From positions 1 through 64,000 of the forward strand of contig CACYPS010000004.1 of the NCBI GenBank assembly GCA_902776305.1: DNA of 64,000 bases, read 5' to 3'. Shown in pieces: positions 1 through 7,839 of the stretch. The notes under the pieces were generated by a model, which searched no databases, was not told the origin of the DNA, and saw nothing but the letters and a program-made list of their open reading frames with translations. This stretch comes from an uncultured Lachnospiraceae bacterium (GTDB lineage Bacteria > Bacillota > Clostridia > Lachnospirales > Lachnospiraceae). The translations under genes were made by a program, and so were the position numbers. The first letter of the stretch is position 1. Each line of letters starts with the position of its first letter.

Positions 1-122
1 ATTGCGAAGCAGTCCGAAAGTGAAAGCGTTGTATATTTTCCTTATCTATAATATATCACTTTTTTATCCCGTTGCACAGAAGTAGAAAGATTCAACGATT
101 GAAAAATCATTTTCGATTTATA

Positions 123-165
123 AAACGCCTTCAGGATTGATTTCCCGAGGGCGTTTCTTTATAAT
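123..165 (+). promoter_or_regulatory. Promoter of larE overlapping an inverted repeat
   Basis: TTGATT (137-142) and TATAAT (160-165) are separated by 17 bp and lie about 50 bp before the larE start. The same stretch carries arms AAACGCC and GGCGTTT (123-157) followed by a short T-rich run, so it may be the terminator of an upstream gene, an operator, or both. Nothing else is recognised in positions 1-122. Confidence 0.5.
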
Positions 166-213
166 GATAGGAGATTTATATTCCTATGGTTTTTATAGGA
201 TATGGAGGCGTAA

Positions 214-1029
214 ATGATGCGTGAGATCGATCAAAAGCTTGAAGATTTGCAACGGTATATAGCTTCTTTTGACGGAATTGCCGTCGCATTCTCCGGAGGC
301 GTAGATTCCACATTTCTCTTAAAAGTCTGTCACGATGTTCTGGGTGACAGATGCATAGCAATCACAGCACAGTCAGAGTCTTTTCCTGCAAGGGAGATGG
401 AAGAGGCAACTGCGTTCTGCGAGAAAGAGAGCATAAGGCAGATTCTGTTCAGGTCGGGTGAGACGGAGCTTGAGCAATATGTCAGTAACCCAAAGGACAG
501 GTGCTATCACTGTAAACATCTGCTGTTTTCGAAAATGCAACAGATTGCCTCAGAGCAGGGCATAACAGCTGTAGCGGAAGGATCGAACATGGATGATCTG
601 GGTGATTATCGTCCGGGACTTCGTGCGATAGCTGAGCTGCAGGTGATAAGCCCGCTGCGTGAAGCACAACTGTATAAATCCGAAATACGAGAGCTGTCAA
701 AAGAGATGGGTCTGCCGACTTGGAGCAAACAGTCTTTTGCATGCCTTGCATCCCGCTTCGTGTACGGCGAGCGGATCACTCCGGAAAAACTGCGCATGGT
801 AGGAAATGCGGAGGAAGTACTGTGTGATATGGGGCTTGCACAGTACAGAGTCAGGATACACGGCAGCATGGCGAGAATTGAGGTGCTTCCGTTTGATTTC
901 GAGTGCATACTCCGTGAGGAGAACCGGGAAAGGATAATCCGGGAATTCAGGAAAGCGGGATTTACATACGTCACGATGGATCTTATGGGATACCGAACCG
1001 GCAGTATGAACGAAGTACTATCTCAGTAA
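214..1029 (+). CDS. larE: LarE-type ATP-dependent sulfur transferase
   Basis: The 271-residue product is a PP-loop ATPase of the LarE family. LarE adenylates and then thiolates pyridinium-bis-carboxylate mononucleotide, a step toward the nickel-pincer cofactor of lactate racemase and related enzymes. The P-loop SGGVDST lies near residue 28. CYHC near residue 96 and the Cys of FACLASR near residue 176 give three cysteines. Family knowledge is that LarE proteins with three such cysteines hold a [4Fe-4S] cluster, while single-Cys forms sacrifice their sulfur; assigning this protein to the cluster type is inference. GGAGG lies 5 nt before the ATG; a second ATG follows directly. No larB, larC or lactate racemase gene is in the window, so the recipient enzyme is unknown. 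Confidence 0.85.
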   Translation: MMREIDQKLEDLQRYIASFDGIAVAFSGGVDSTFLLKVCHDVLGDRCIAITAQSESFPAREMEEATAFCEKESIRQILFRSGETELEQYVSNPKDRCYHCKHLLFSKMQQIASEQGITAVAEGSNMDDLGDYRPGLRAIAELQVISPLREAQLYKSEIRELSKEMGLPTWSKQSFACLASRFVYGERITPEKLRMVGNAEEVLCDMGLAQYRVRIHGSMARIEVLPFDFECILREENRERIIREFRKAGFTYVTMDLMGYRTGSMNEVLSQ

Positions 1030-1095
1030 GGTCCAATCTTCCACTGAGACAGCCCCATGCAAAGTCACGCGAATAGGAGCATTTAAGTTGTCGTC

Positions 1096-1950
1096 TCAAT
1101 GCGGCAGCTCCGACACATAATCATCAATCGGCGCAAAATCGATCACACAGTCCCCACCATAGATTCCGACCGGAACCTTGTCCCGGAATGTGTAAACGGA
1201 GAGGTCATCATCGTTCTCGAAATGAAAGACTATGACATTTTTCTTGTCTGGATCGACCATCCAGTACTCCCGGACACCGGCCGTCCGATACTTATTGAGC
1301 TTGATGAACATATCCTTTTTTCGGGTCGACTTGGAGAACACCTCGACTACAAAGTCAGGGGCACCTACGATTCTCTGAGGCGTGTACTTACTCCTGTCGC
1401 ATAGAATCATGACGTCCGGCTGCACAATTGTCTTATCATCGCAGTCGAGCTGGACGTCGATGGGAGCTATGAAGGGTATACAGGGACCGCCTTTTCCGGA
1501 AATATAGGAAACAAGATGAAAATAAATCTGACCCGCAATGATCTGGTGATGACCAAGTGGTGAACTCATATCGTAAATCACGCCGTCAATCAGTTCTACC
1601 CGTCTCTCATCAGGAATAGCAAGATAATCTTCCAGGGTGTATTCACCCTGTTTTTTTGTGCTATATGCCGGCTGTACTTCTCTGACACCCTGCGGTGCGC
1701 CTGATGTCATGCAGCTGTCATAGCTGAAGGCGGTTGTTTCATTATCGGAAATCCTACTGTTATAGCCGGAGCCGGCCGTTTCTTTACCAAGAACTTTCTC
1801 AAGTGCCTTGATCGTATCATAACGCGGTGCTTTCGTGATTCCCCCCAAAACCTTTCTGACGGTGCTGAGCGGTACGCCGGAGAGTTCGGAGATGCGTGCG
1901 TCGGTGTAGCCGAGTTCTCTCTTTCGTTCATTCATTTCCGTGATAGTCAT
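1096..1950 (-). CDS. HTH-Uma2 (DUF820) PD-(D/E)XK-like protein
   Basis: The 284-residue protein joins two parts. Residues about 1-60 form a small Cro-like HTH (LSGVPLSTVRKVLGG). A linker leads to a Uma2/DUF820 domain from about residue 100, with the family's YLAIPDERRVELIDGVIYD opening, QPDVMI and a PDFVVEVFS segment. Uma2 domains have a restriction-endonuclease-like fold; the substrate is unknown. The start is ATG 1950, 8 nt after GGAG; the in-frame TTG two codons upstream is less likely. It is convergent with larE. The HTH is closely similar to the one heading the aldolase-like protein at 39186, a module shared by two unrelated enzymes. Whether it binds DNA or acts as an autoregulatory domain is unknown. 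Confidence 0.75.
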   Translation of the reverse strand: MTITEMNERKRELGYTDARISELSGVPLSTVRKVLGGITKAPRYDTIKALEKVLGKETAGSGYNSRISDNETTAFSYDSCMTSGAPQGVREVQPAYSTKKQGEYTLEDYLAIPDERRVELIDGVIYDMSSPLGHHQIIAGQIYFHLVSYISGKGGPCIPFIAPIDVQLDCDDKTIVQPDVMILCDRSKYTPQRIVGAPDFVVEVFSKSTRKKDMFIKLNKYRTAGVREYWMVDPDKKNVIVFHFENDDDLSVYTFRDKVPVGIYGGDCVIDFAPIDDYVSELPH

Positions 1951-2209
1951 ATGCAAGACTCCTTTTGAAATAGCTATAAAGTAATAGCACTTTCATCTAT
2001 GTATAGAGTGGAAGCTCTGATAAGCTGTCTTTAGAGTATCATAAAAAGGCCGTTGCGTCAAATAAAATCCAAAATAAAACCATAATAGTTCCGTTCGGGG
2101 CGCAGCGATGGTTCATGATATGTACCGGGTTCGAATTATAGGATAAGTGAAAGAGGTAAGTCTGACTTTCAAAAACATGTGAAACGCCGGCCGTGAAGTC
2201 ATTTATTAT

Positions 2210-2237
2210 TTGACAAAAAGTTTAATAATAGTATAAA
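2210..2237 (+). promoter_or_regulatory. Promoter of the regulator-pot operon
   Basis: TTGACA (2210-2215) and TATAAA (2232-2237) are spaced 16 bp, about 95 bp before the cupin-XRE gene. The surroundings are rich in ATTATT/AATAAT motifs that could be read by that regulator. The rest of the 1951-2331 gap shows no gene; it must also hold the promoter of the HTH-Uma2 gene. Confidence 0.55.
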
Positions 2238-2331
2238 AATTATTATTTGTTTAGAATTGGCAATAGGCCGACTGCATTTACATATGTCCGGATGAAGGAA
2301 TAAAGGCAGCCGCTTAGAGAAAGAGAGTACG

Positions 2332-2889
2332 ATGGAGATTGACATAATTAACAAACAGATCGGAAAGAAAATTAAGGATCTGAGGCATCAGGTAGGACTC
2401 ACTCAACAGGAGCTGGCAGACCGGACAGAGCTTACGAAGGGATATATTTCGCAGCTCGAGCACGGACTGGTAGCACCGTCGGTCATCACTTTGCTCGATC
2501 TTATCGAATGCCTCGGAACAACGCCTTCCGACTTTTTCAAGGAGACGGAGCCTGAGCAGGTCGTGTTCACGGATGAAGGCTTCTTCGAGAAAATAGATGA
2601 GGGCGGAAACAGCATTCAGTGGATCGTTCCGACCGCACAGAAAAACATGATGGAGCCGCTCCTTGTGGTTCTTCAGCCCCATCAGAAGCTTGAGAAGGAT
2701 ACGCCTCATGAGGGCGAGGAGTTCGGGTATGTCATATCCGGGCGCATCAGGCTGCATCTCGGGGAGAAATACTATGTTGTGAAATCGGGCGAGAGCTTTT
2801 ACTACAGGGCAGACCGCTCACATTATATAGAGAATGCGTCGGCAAAACCGGCTAAGTATATTTGGGTGAGTACGCCGCCGACGTTTTAA
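2332..2889 (+). CDS. XRE-cupin transcriptional regulator of the pot operon
   Basis: The 185-residue protein has an N-terminal Cro/C1 HTH (residues about 10-65, with LTQQELADRTELTKGYISQLE) and a C-terminal cupin (about 115-180, with HEGEEFGYVISG and a later H in the ADRSHYI segment). This layout matches the PuuR-like group, where the cupin senses a small metabolite. It is followed after 35 nt by potA on the same strand, so local control of polyamine uptake is a reasonable inference. The ribosome binding site is weak (AGAGAAAGAGAG). The ligand cannot be read from sequence, though a polyamine is the obvious candidate from context. Confidence 0.85.
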   Translation: MEIDIINKQIGKKIKDLRHQVGLTQQELADRTELTKGYISQLEHGLVAPSVITLLDLIECLGTTPSDFFKETEPEQVVFTDEGFFEKIDEGGNSIQWIVPTAQKNMMEPLLVVLQPHQKLEKDTPHEGEEFGYVISGRIRLHLGEKYYVVKSGESFYYRADRSHYIENASAKPAKYIWVSTPPTF

Positions 2890-2924
2890 GAATAAATGTA
2901 TCAGGGGAAAAGGGTACGATAAAA

Positions 2925-4361
2925 ATGAGAGAAAAGATTATTGAGTTGCAGAACATCACAAAAACATACGATAACGGCTTCACCGCCGTCTCTGACTTCA
3001 ATCTGTATGTCAAGCGCGGTGAATTCATTACCTTTCTGGGACCGTCCGGCTGCGGCAAGACGACGACCCTCAGAATGATAGCCGGATTCGAATTGCCTAC
3101 GGAGGGCAAAATTCTTCTGAACGGCAAAGATATTGCCAATCTTCCGCCCTATGAAAGGCCGATCAACACGGTCTTTCAGAGATATGCGCTTTTCCCGCAT
3201 ATGAATATTTATGAAAATATCGCATTCGGTCTCCGGCAGAAGAAGATGTCTGAGGATGTCATTAAGAAGAAGGTGAAAAAGGTTCTGGAGCTCGTCGATC
3301 TGGAGGGCTTTGAGAAGCGGTCCGTCGCCACGCTCTCCGGCGGTCAGCAGCAGAGAATCGCTATCGCCCGCGCTGTCGTGAATGAGCCGGAAATCCTTCT
3401 TCTGGACGAGCCTCTCGGTGCTCTGGACCTCAAGATGCGCAAAGAGATGCAGTTGGAACTCAAGGAGATGCATGAGAGACTCGGCATCACATTTATCTAC
3501 GTCACACATGATCAGGAAGAAGCTCTGACCATGTCGGATACGATCGTAGTCATGTCCAAGGGCAAGATCCAGCAGATCGGTACACCGGAGGATATTTATA
3601 ATGAGCCGAAGAATGCATTTGTAGCGGACTTCATCGGGGAGAGCAACATTTTCAACGGCATCATGACAGGAAAGTTAAAAGCGCGCTTTGGCGGAGGCGA
3701 ATTTGAATGCGTCGATGATATTGAAGAAGGCACTCTGATCACAGCTGTCGTGCGGCCGGAGGATGTCATCATTACAACTCCGCAGGAAGGTACGATCCGC
3801 GGAACGGTGACTTCCGTTATTTTCAAGGGAATTCACTATGAGATCGTCGTTGAATCGGGCAAGAATGAGATGGTCATTCAGTCCGTCAGAGCACCGAAAG
3901 TCGGTGAGTATGTCGGAATGAAGGTCGATCCGGATAATATTCACATCATGATCGCGGAGGACAATACCAACTACTTTATGGTCGACATCAACAGCGACCA
4001 TCGTCTTGAGTTCAACGGGAAGATTCTGGATACCAGTGTTACAAAAATCATTAAAGGAAGCAGGCGTCTGGAAAACGGCAGTATAGCGGATTCTGCAGGA
4101 GAGGTCATTGATCCGCAACGCACTAAGATCAGTGCCGCTATTCATCCTCGGAATATTCAGATGACGGATGATATTTCCGCGGGAAATGTGGATGGCTACA
4201 TAAGCAACCTGATTTATAAGGGAGACCATTACAGCTATGTCATCCATACAGATCTTGATCAGGATTTCATCGCGGATGATGAATATCTGTGGAATATGGG
4301 AGACCATGTAGGACTGATCATGCCGGTCGATAAGATGACATTCAAGCTTGTCAGGAAGTAA
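2925..4361 (+). CDS. potA: Spermidine/putrescine ABC transporter ATPase, extended C-terminus
   Basis: PotA energises polyamine import with PotB, PotC and PotD. The 478-residue protein shows Walker A GPSGCGKTT near residue 39, the Q-loop, LSGGQQQR, Walker B ILLLDEP and the H of VTHDQEE. After the ATPase domain come two TOBE-like beta segments instead of one; the second runs from about residue 375 to 478 and makes the protein about 100 residues longer than usual for PotA. ATG 2925 is chosen because GGGGAAAAGGG precedes it and the protein then begins with the family-typical MREKIIELQNITKTY; an in-frame ATG at 2862 overlaps the regulator gene. A REP-like repeat separates it from potB. Confidence 0.9.
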   Translation: MREKIIELQNITKTYDNGFTAVSDFNLYVKRGEFITFLGPSGCGKTTTLRMIAGFELPTEGKILLNGKDIANLPPYERPINTVFQRYALFPHMNIYENIAFGLRQKKMSEDVIKKKVKKVLELVDLEGFEKRSVATLSGGQQQRIAIARAVVNEPEILLLDEPLGALDLKMRKEMQLELKEMHERLGITFIYVTHDQEEALTMSDTIVVMSKGKIQQIGTPEDIYNEPKNAFVADFIGESNIFNGIMTGKLKARFGGGEFECVDDIEEGTLITAVVRPEDVIITTPQEGTIRGTVTSVIFKGIHYEIVVESGKNEMVIQSVRAPKVGEYVGMKVDPDNIHIMIAEDNTNYFMVDINSDHRLEFNGKILDTSVTKIIKGSRRLENGSIADSAGEVIDPQRTKISAAIHPRNIQMTDDISAGNVDGYISNLIYKGDHYSYVIHTDLDQDFIADDEYLWNMGDHVGLIMPVDKMTFKLVRK

Positions 4362-4394
4362 GAGAATCCTTCTCGCGATTAAGACAAGCATCAC

Positions 4395-4444
4395 CTTGCG
4401 CGCATATTTAACTCACGTCATGAGTATTGCGCGATGAAGAATGA
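4395..4444 (+). repeat. REP-like repeat copy 1 (between potA and potB)
   Basis: It starts CTTGCGCGC and carries core ACTCACGTCATGAGTATTGC followed by GCGATGAAGAAT. Close matches lie at 20275-20327 (same strand) and 18066-18115 (opposite strand). The copy sits inside an operon, between two cotranscribed genes. Confidence 0.75.
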
Positions 4445-4520
4445 CTACTTTCCGCCTTCTCCTTTTCGACAGTGAAACAGAATAAGGCGAAGAGAACCGA
4501 TATACAGGGAGGATGAAAAA

Positions 4521-5321
4521 TTGCATGCTCTGAAATTAACGAGAAAGAGCCTGGGAATTCCCTACGCACTGTTCCTGCTGCTGTTCGTCGCAGCACCGCT
4601 CATTGTATTGGTATACTATGCATTCACGAACGGACAGGGACAGTTCACCGTCTCGAATCTCACCGGCTTTTTTACGGATCCCAATACGCTGGGAACGCTT
4701 TGCTATAGTTTTGCGATCGCGGTCACGACCACGGTGGTCTGTCTGCTGCTCGCCTATCCGACGGCTTATATCCTGGCAAAGAGCAATTTTAAACGGAAGT
4801 CAGTCGTGGTTATGCTTTTTATCATGCCGATGTGGATCAACTTTTCACTGAGAATTACCGCGCTCAAAGAGATCCTGACGCTCATTGAAGGCAATCTTGC
4901 CTACTACCCGTTCCTGAATGCAGTGATCGGTATGACGTACGATTTTCTGCCTTTTATGATCCTGCCGATTTACAACACGATCGTCAAATTGGACGAGTCT
5001 CTCATTGAGGCTGCAAAGGATCTCGGAGCGGACGAGAGGAGTGCATTTTTCAAGATCACTCTGCCGCTGTCCGTGCCGGGCATCGTCAGCGGGATAGCGA
5101 TGGTCTTCCTGCCGGCCATGACCAACTATGTTGTTCTCGACATGCTCTACAACAGCACGTATATCATGGGCAGCCTGATCGGAAGCTATTTTGCGGCTTA
5201 CAACTGGCACGGCGGCTCAATGATCGCCCTGATCCTTCTCGGCATTATCTGCGCGTTCACGCTTGCTACCAAGGGTATGGAAGATGAAGACGGATCTGCA
5301 GCGGGAGGTGCACTGTTATGA
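4521..5321 (+). CDS. potB: Spermidine/putrescine ABC permease PotB
   Basis: This 266-residue integral membrane protein has about six hydrophobic segments and the EAA loop (EAAKDLGADERSAFFKITLP) that contacts the PotA ATPase. The start is TTG 4521: GGGAGG at 4507-4512 is 8 nt away and the frame begins HALKLTRKSLGIPY. An ATG at 4513 opens a different frame and makes only the six-codon peptide MKNCML, ending inside potB; it overlaps the potB start and could tune its translation. potB ends in an ATGA overlap with potC. Confidence 0.9.
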   Translation: MHALKLTRKSLGIPYALFLLLFVAAPLIVLVYYAFTNGQGQFTVSNLTGFFTDPNTLGTLCYSFAIAVTTTVVCLLLAYPTAYILAKSNFKRKSVVVMLFIMPMWINFSLRITALKEILTLIEGNLAYYPFLNAVIGMTYDFLPFMILPIYNTIVKLDESLIEAAKDLGADERSAFFKITLPLSVPGIVSGIAMVFLPAMTNYVVLDMLYNSTYIMGSLIGSYFAAYNWHGGSMIALILLGIICAFTLATKGMEDEDGSAAGGALL

Positions 5322-6109
5322 TAAAACAATTAAGCAGAATTTTCATATTGTTCGTGCTCGTGATTCTGTATGCACCGATCCTGATTCTCACGGTTTACAG
5401 TTTTACGAACGCTACCAATATCGGAGCAATCAGAGGTTTCTCGCTTCATAATTATGTGACGCTTTTTACGACTCCCGAGCTCAGAGATATGATTATCGGA
5501 ACCGTGGTGCTTGCTCTTGTAGCGGCCCTGCTTGCGACGATACTCGGAACGATGGGAGCCATCGGTGCATTTTATTCGAAGAGACAGGTCAGTTCCATGA
5601 TTGATACCCTGAATCAGGTTCCTGTCGTCAATGCGGATGTCGTGACCGGTTTCTCGATCTGCATCCTCCTGGTCGTTGTACTGGGAATCAGCAAGGACAC
5701 CTTTATTCCTCTTGTTATAGGACATGTAACGCTGTGTGCACCGTTCGTCTACCTTTCGGTCATTCCGAAGCTGAAACAGATGGACGCAAGTATTTATGAG
5801 GCTGCCCTCGATCTCGGCGCGACGCCGCAGACGGCGCTGCGTAAGATTGTCATTCCGCAGATCGCTTCCGGTATAGTATCCGGTTTTTCTCTGGCTGTCA
5901 CACTCTCGCTGGACGATTATTTTATCGCGACATACACGAAGCCGGCGACATTTGACACGATCAGTACTTATGTCGTCAATGCGACCAAGGGAGCGCAGAC
6001 GACAATTAAGACGGCACTCTGGGCGCTGTCAGCCGTTATTTTCGTGATCGTGGTGCTGTTCGTGGTGGTTTCGAATCTGAGAGCGGAAAATGAGGAGGCG
6101 GCTGACTGA
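5318..6109 (+). CDS. potC: Spermidine/putrescine ABC permease PotC
   Basis: The 263-residue protein has about six transmembrane segments and an EAA loop (YEAALDLGATPQTALRKIVI), and pairs with PotB to form the channel. Its ATG overlaps the potB stop by 4 nt (ATGA), which indicates translational coupling. The end of the protein is polar and acidic (AENEEAAD). The family match is clear; substrate choice between spermidine and putrescine is set by PotD and is not decided here. Confidence 0.9.
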   Translation: MIKQLSRIFILFVLVILYAPILILTVYSFTNATNIGAIRGFSLHNYVTLFTTPELRDMIIGTVVLALVAALLATILGTMGAIGAFYSKRQVSSMIDTLNQVPVVNADVVTGFSICILLVVVLGISKDTFIPLVIGHVTLCAPFVYLSVIPKLKQMDASIYEAALDLGATPQTALRKIVIPQIASGIVSGFSLAVTLSLDDYFIATYTKPATFDTISTYVVNATKGAQTTIKTALWALSAVIFVIVVLFVVVSNLRAENEEAAD

Positions 6110-6160
6110 CAGGAACACCTAAAGTAACTGGCAGCCGTCGAAAAAGGGAGGAGTTAGTAA

Positions 6161-7669
6161 ATGAGAGCAGAGACATTTGTCCGAAAATTAATAGCATGTG
6201 CGCTCGCCGGTGCAGTCAGCATGCCGCTGATATTAAATCCGGTCTGTGTACGTGCTGCCGAATCGGAAGAGAAGGCAGTCACTCTGCGAGTCTGCAACTG
6301 GGAGGAATATATCGACCTGGGTGACTGGGACGAGACCATTGACCTTGAGAGCGGAGATATCATCGGTGAAAATTCGATGGTGGAGGATTTTGAGGAGTGG
6401 TACTACGAGACATACGGTAAACGCGTGAAAGTGGAGTACTCAACGTTCGGAACGAACGAAGATCTCTACAACATGCTCACTCTGGGAGATGTGTATGATA
6501 TTGTATGCCCTTCTGAATATATGTTCATGAAGCTGATGGCGGAAAAAATGCTGGTTCCGCTTTCGGATGAATTTTTTGATGAGACCGACGGGAACAATTA
6601 CTACACAAGGGGCGTTTCTCCCTATATCAGAGAAGTGTTTGAAAATCATGAGATAAACGGAGAAAGCTGGGCAAAATACGCCGCGGGATATATGTGGGGT
6701 ATCACAGGTATCGTATATAATCCGGAAGTCGTATCCGAAGAGGAGGCGTCTACCTGGCGGATCCTCAATAATCCGAAATTCAAGCGTCAGGTGACGATCA
6801 AGGATAATGTTCGTGATTCCTACTTTGCTGCTGTCGGCGCGTTAAAGCATGATCTTCTGACAAGTCCGGAGTTCCGCGCGGATCCGAACTATAAGCAGCG
6901 CCTTGAGGAGGAGATGAACGATGTCTCTCCCGAGACGATTAAGACTGTTCAGGATTATCTGCAGGATGTGAAGGACAACGCTTATTCGTTTGAGACCGAC
7001 TCCGGTAAGGCGGATATGATCACAGGTAAAGTCGTTGCCAACTACCAGTGGTCCGGGGATGCGGTCTATTCTCTGGATCAGGCGGAGGAGGATGATTATA
7101 TCCTGAACTTCGCAGTGCCGGAAGAATCGACCAATATCTATTTTGACGGATGGGTCATGCTGAAAAGCGGAATCGGTGATGATGCTGAAAAGCAGCATGC
7201 CGCCGAAGCCTTCATCAATTTCAACTCAAGACCGGACAACGCGATTCGTAACATGTACTACATCGGCTATACTTCCGTCATCGGAGGCGGTGACGATACC
7301 AGAATTTTCGAGTATGCAGACTGGTGCTACGGAGCGGAAGATGATGAGGAAGAAGTGGTGGAATATCCGCTCGGCTATTTCTTTACCGGTGACAATTCGG
7401 ATGAAAATTATGTCATTACCGCTCCGGAAGAACAGCTTCGAAGGCAGCTTTTCGCTCAGTATCCGACTCAGGAAGCTATTTCGAAATCTTCTATCATGGT
7501 TTACTTTGACAGTGATAAGAACGATGTCATAAATCAGATGTGGATTAATGTAAGGTGTTTTAACCTGTACGATGTTCCGGTCTGGGCGTGGGCGATTGCG
7601 GCGGCGGTCGCTGCGGTGCTGATTTATCTGTTCGTGCGTATGAAGCAGAGACAGAAGATGTATGAGTGA
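6161..7669 (+). CDS. potD: Polyamine-binding protein PotD with C-terminal membrane anchor
   Basis: This is the extracellular solute receptor of the Pot transporter, 502 residues. A signal peptide (about residues 1-31, ending VCVRA-A) is followed by the PotD fold, starting VTLRVCNWEEYID. There is no lipobox cysteine after the signal peptide. Instead a hydrophobic segment near residues 470-492 (VWAWAIAAAVAAVLIYLFV) followed by basic KQRQK looks like a C-terminal membrane anchor, a departure from the usual lipid anchor of Gram-positive binding proteins. The protein is also longer than typical PotD (about 350). A strong GGGAGGAG site precedes the ATG after a 51-nt gap from potC. Confidence 0.88.
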   Translation: MRAETFVRKLIACALAGAVSMPLILNPVCVRAAESEEKAVTLRVCNWEEYIDLGDWDETIDLESGDIIGENSMVEDFEEWYYETYGKRVKVEYSTFGTNEDLYNMLTLGDVYDIVCPSEYMFMKLMAEKMLVPLSDEFFDETDGNNYYTRGVSPYIREVFENHEINGESWAKYAAGYMWGITGIVYNPEVVSEEEASTWRILNNPKFKRQVTIKDNVRDSYFAAVGALKHDLLTSPEFRADPNYKQRLEEEMNDVSPETIKTVQDYLQDVKDNAYSFETDSGKADMITGKVVANYQWSGDAVYSLDQAEEDDYILNFAVPEESTNIYFDGWVMLKSGIGDDAEKQHAAEAFINFNSRPDNAIRNMYYIGYTSVIGGGDDTRIFEYADWCYGAEDDEEEVVEYPLGYFFTGDNSDENYVITAPEEQLRRQLFAQYPTQEAISKSSIMVYFDSDKNDVINQMWINVRCFNLYDVPVWAWAIAAAVAAVLIYLFVRMKQRQKMYE

Positions 7670-7698
7670 TATAGTTGTCTTAGCTATTTAATGACTAT

Positions 7699-7793
7699 GG
7701 GCTGTTGTATCAGGCAGTGTTGACGCGATATACAGCAGATATTTACAAATGATATCTGCTATACATTGCTTCTTCACTTGATGCAGCAGCACC
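7699..7793. repeat. Hairpin element copy 1 (MITE-like), downstream of potD
   Basis: The outer ends GGGCTGTTGTATCA and TTGATGCAGCAGC are imperfect inverted repeats. Inside, AGCAGATAT (7734-7742) and ATATCTGCT (7752-7760) form a second stem. Related copies lie at 24414-24511, 29375-29474 and 31649-31746. It fills most of the gap between potD and jetA and may end pot transcription. Confidence 0.65.
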
Positions 7794-7839
7794 GTAGTTT
7801 TCTTTTTGGTACGCTATGCGGCCTGCAGGATAGGTGCAA

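Noticed and set aside
2110..2150. tRNA-like GGTTCGAAT segment
   Set aside because: The T-loop-like sequence has no matching acceptor, D or anticodon stems around it.
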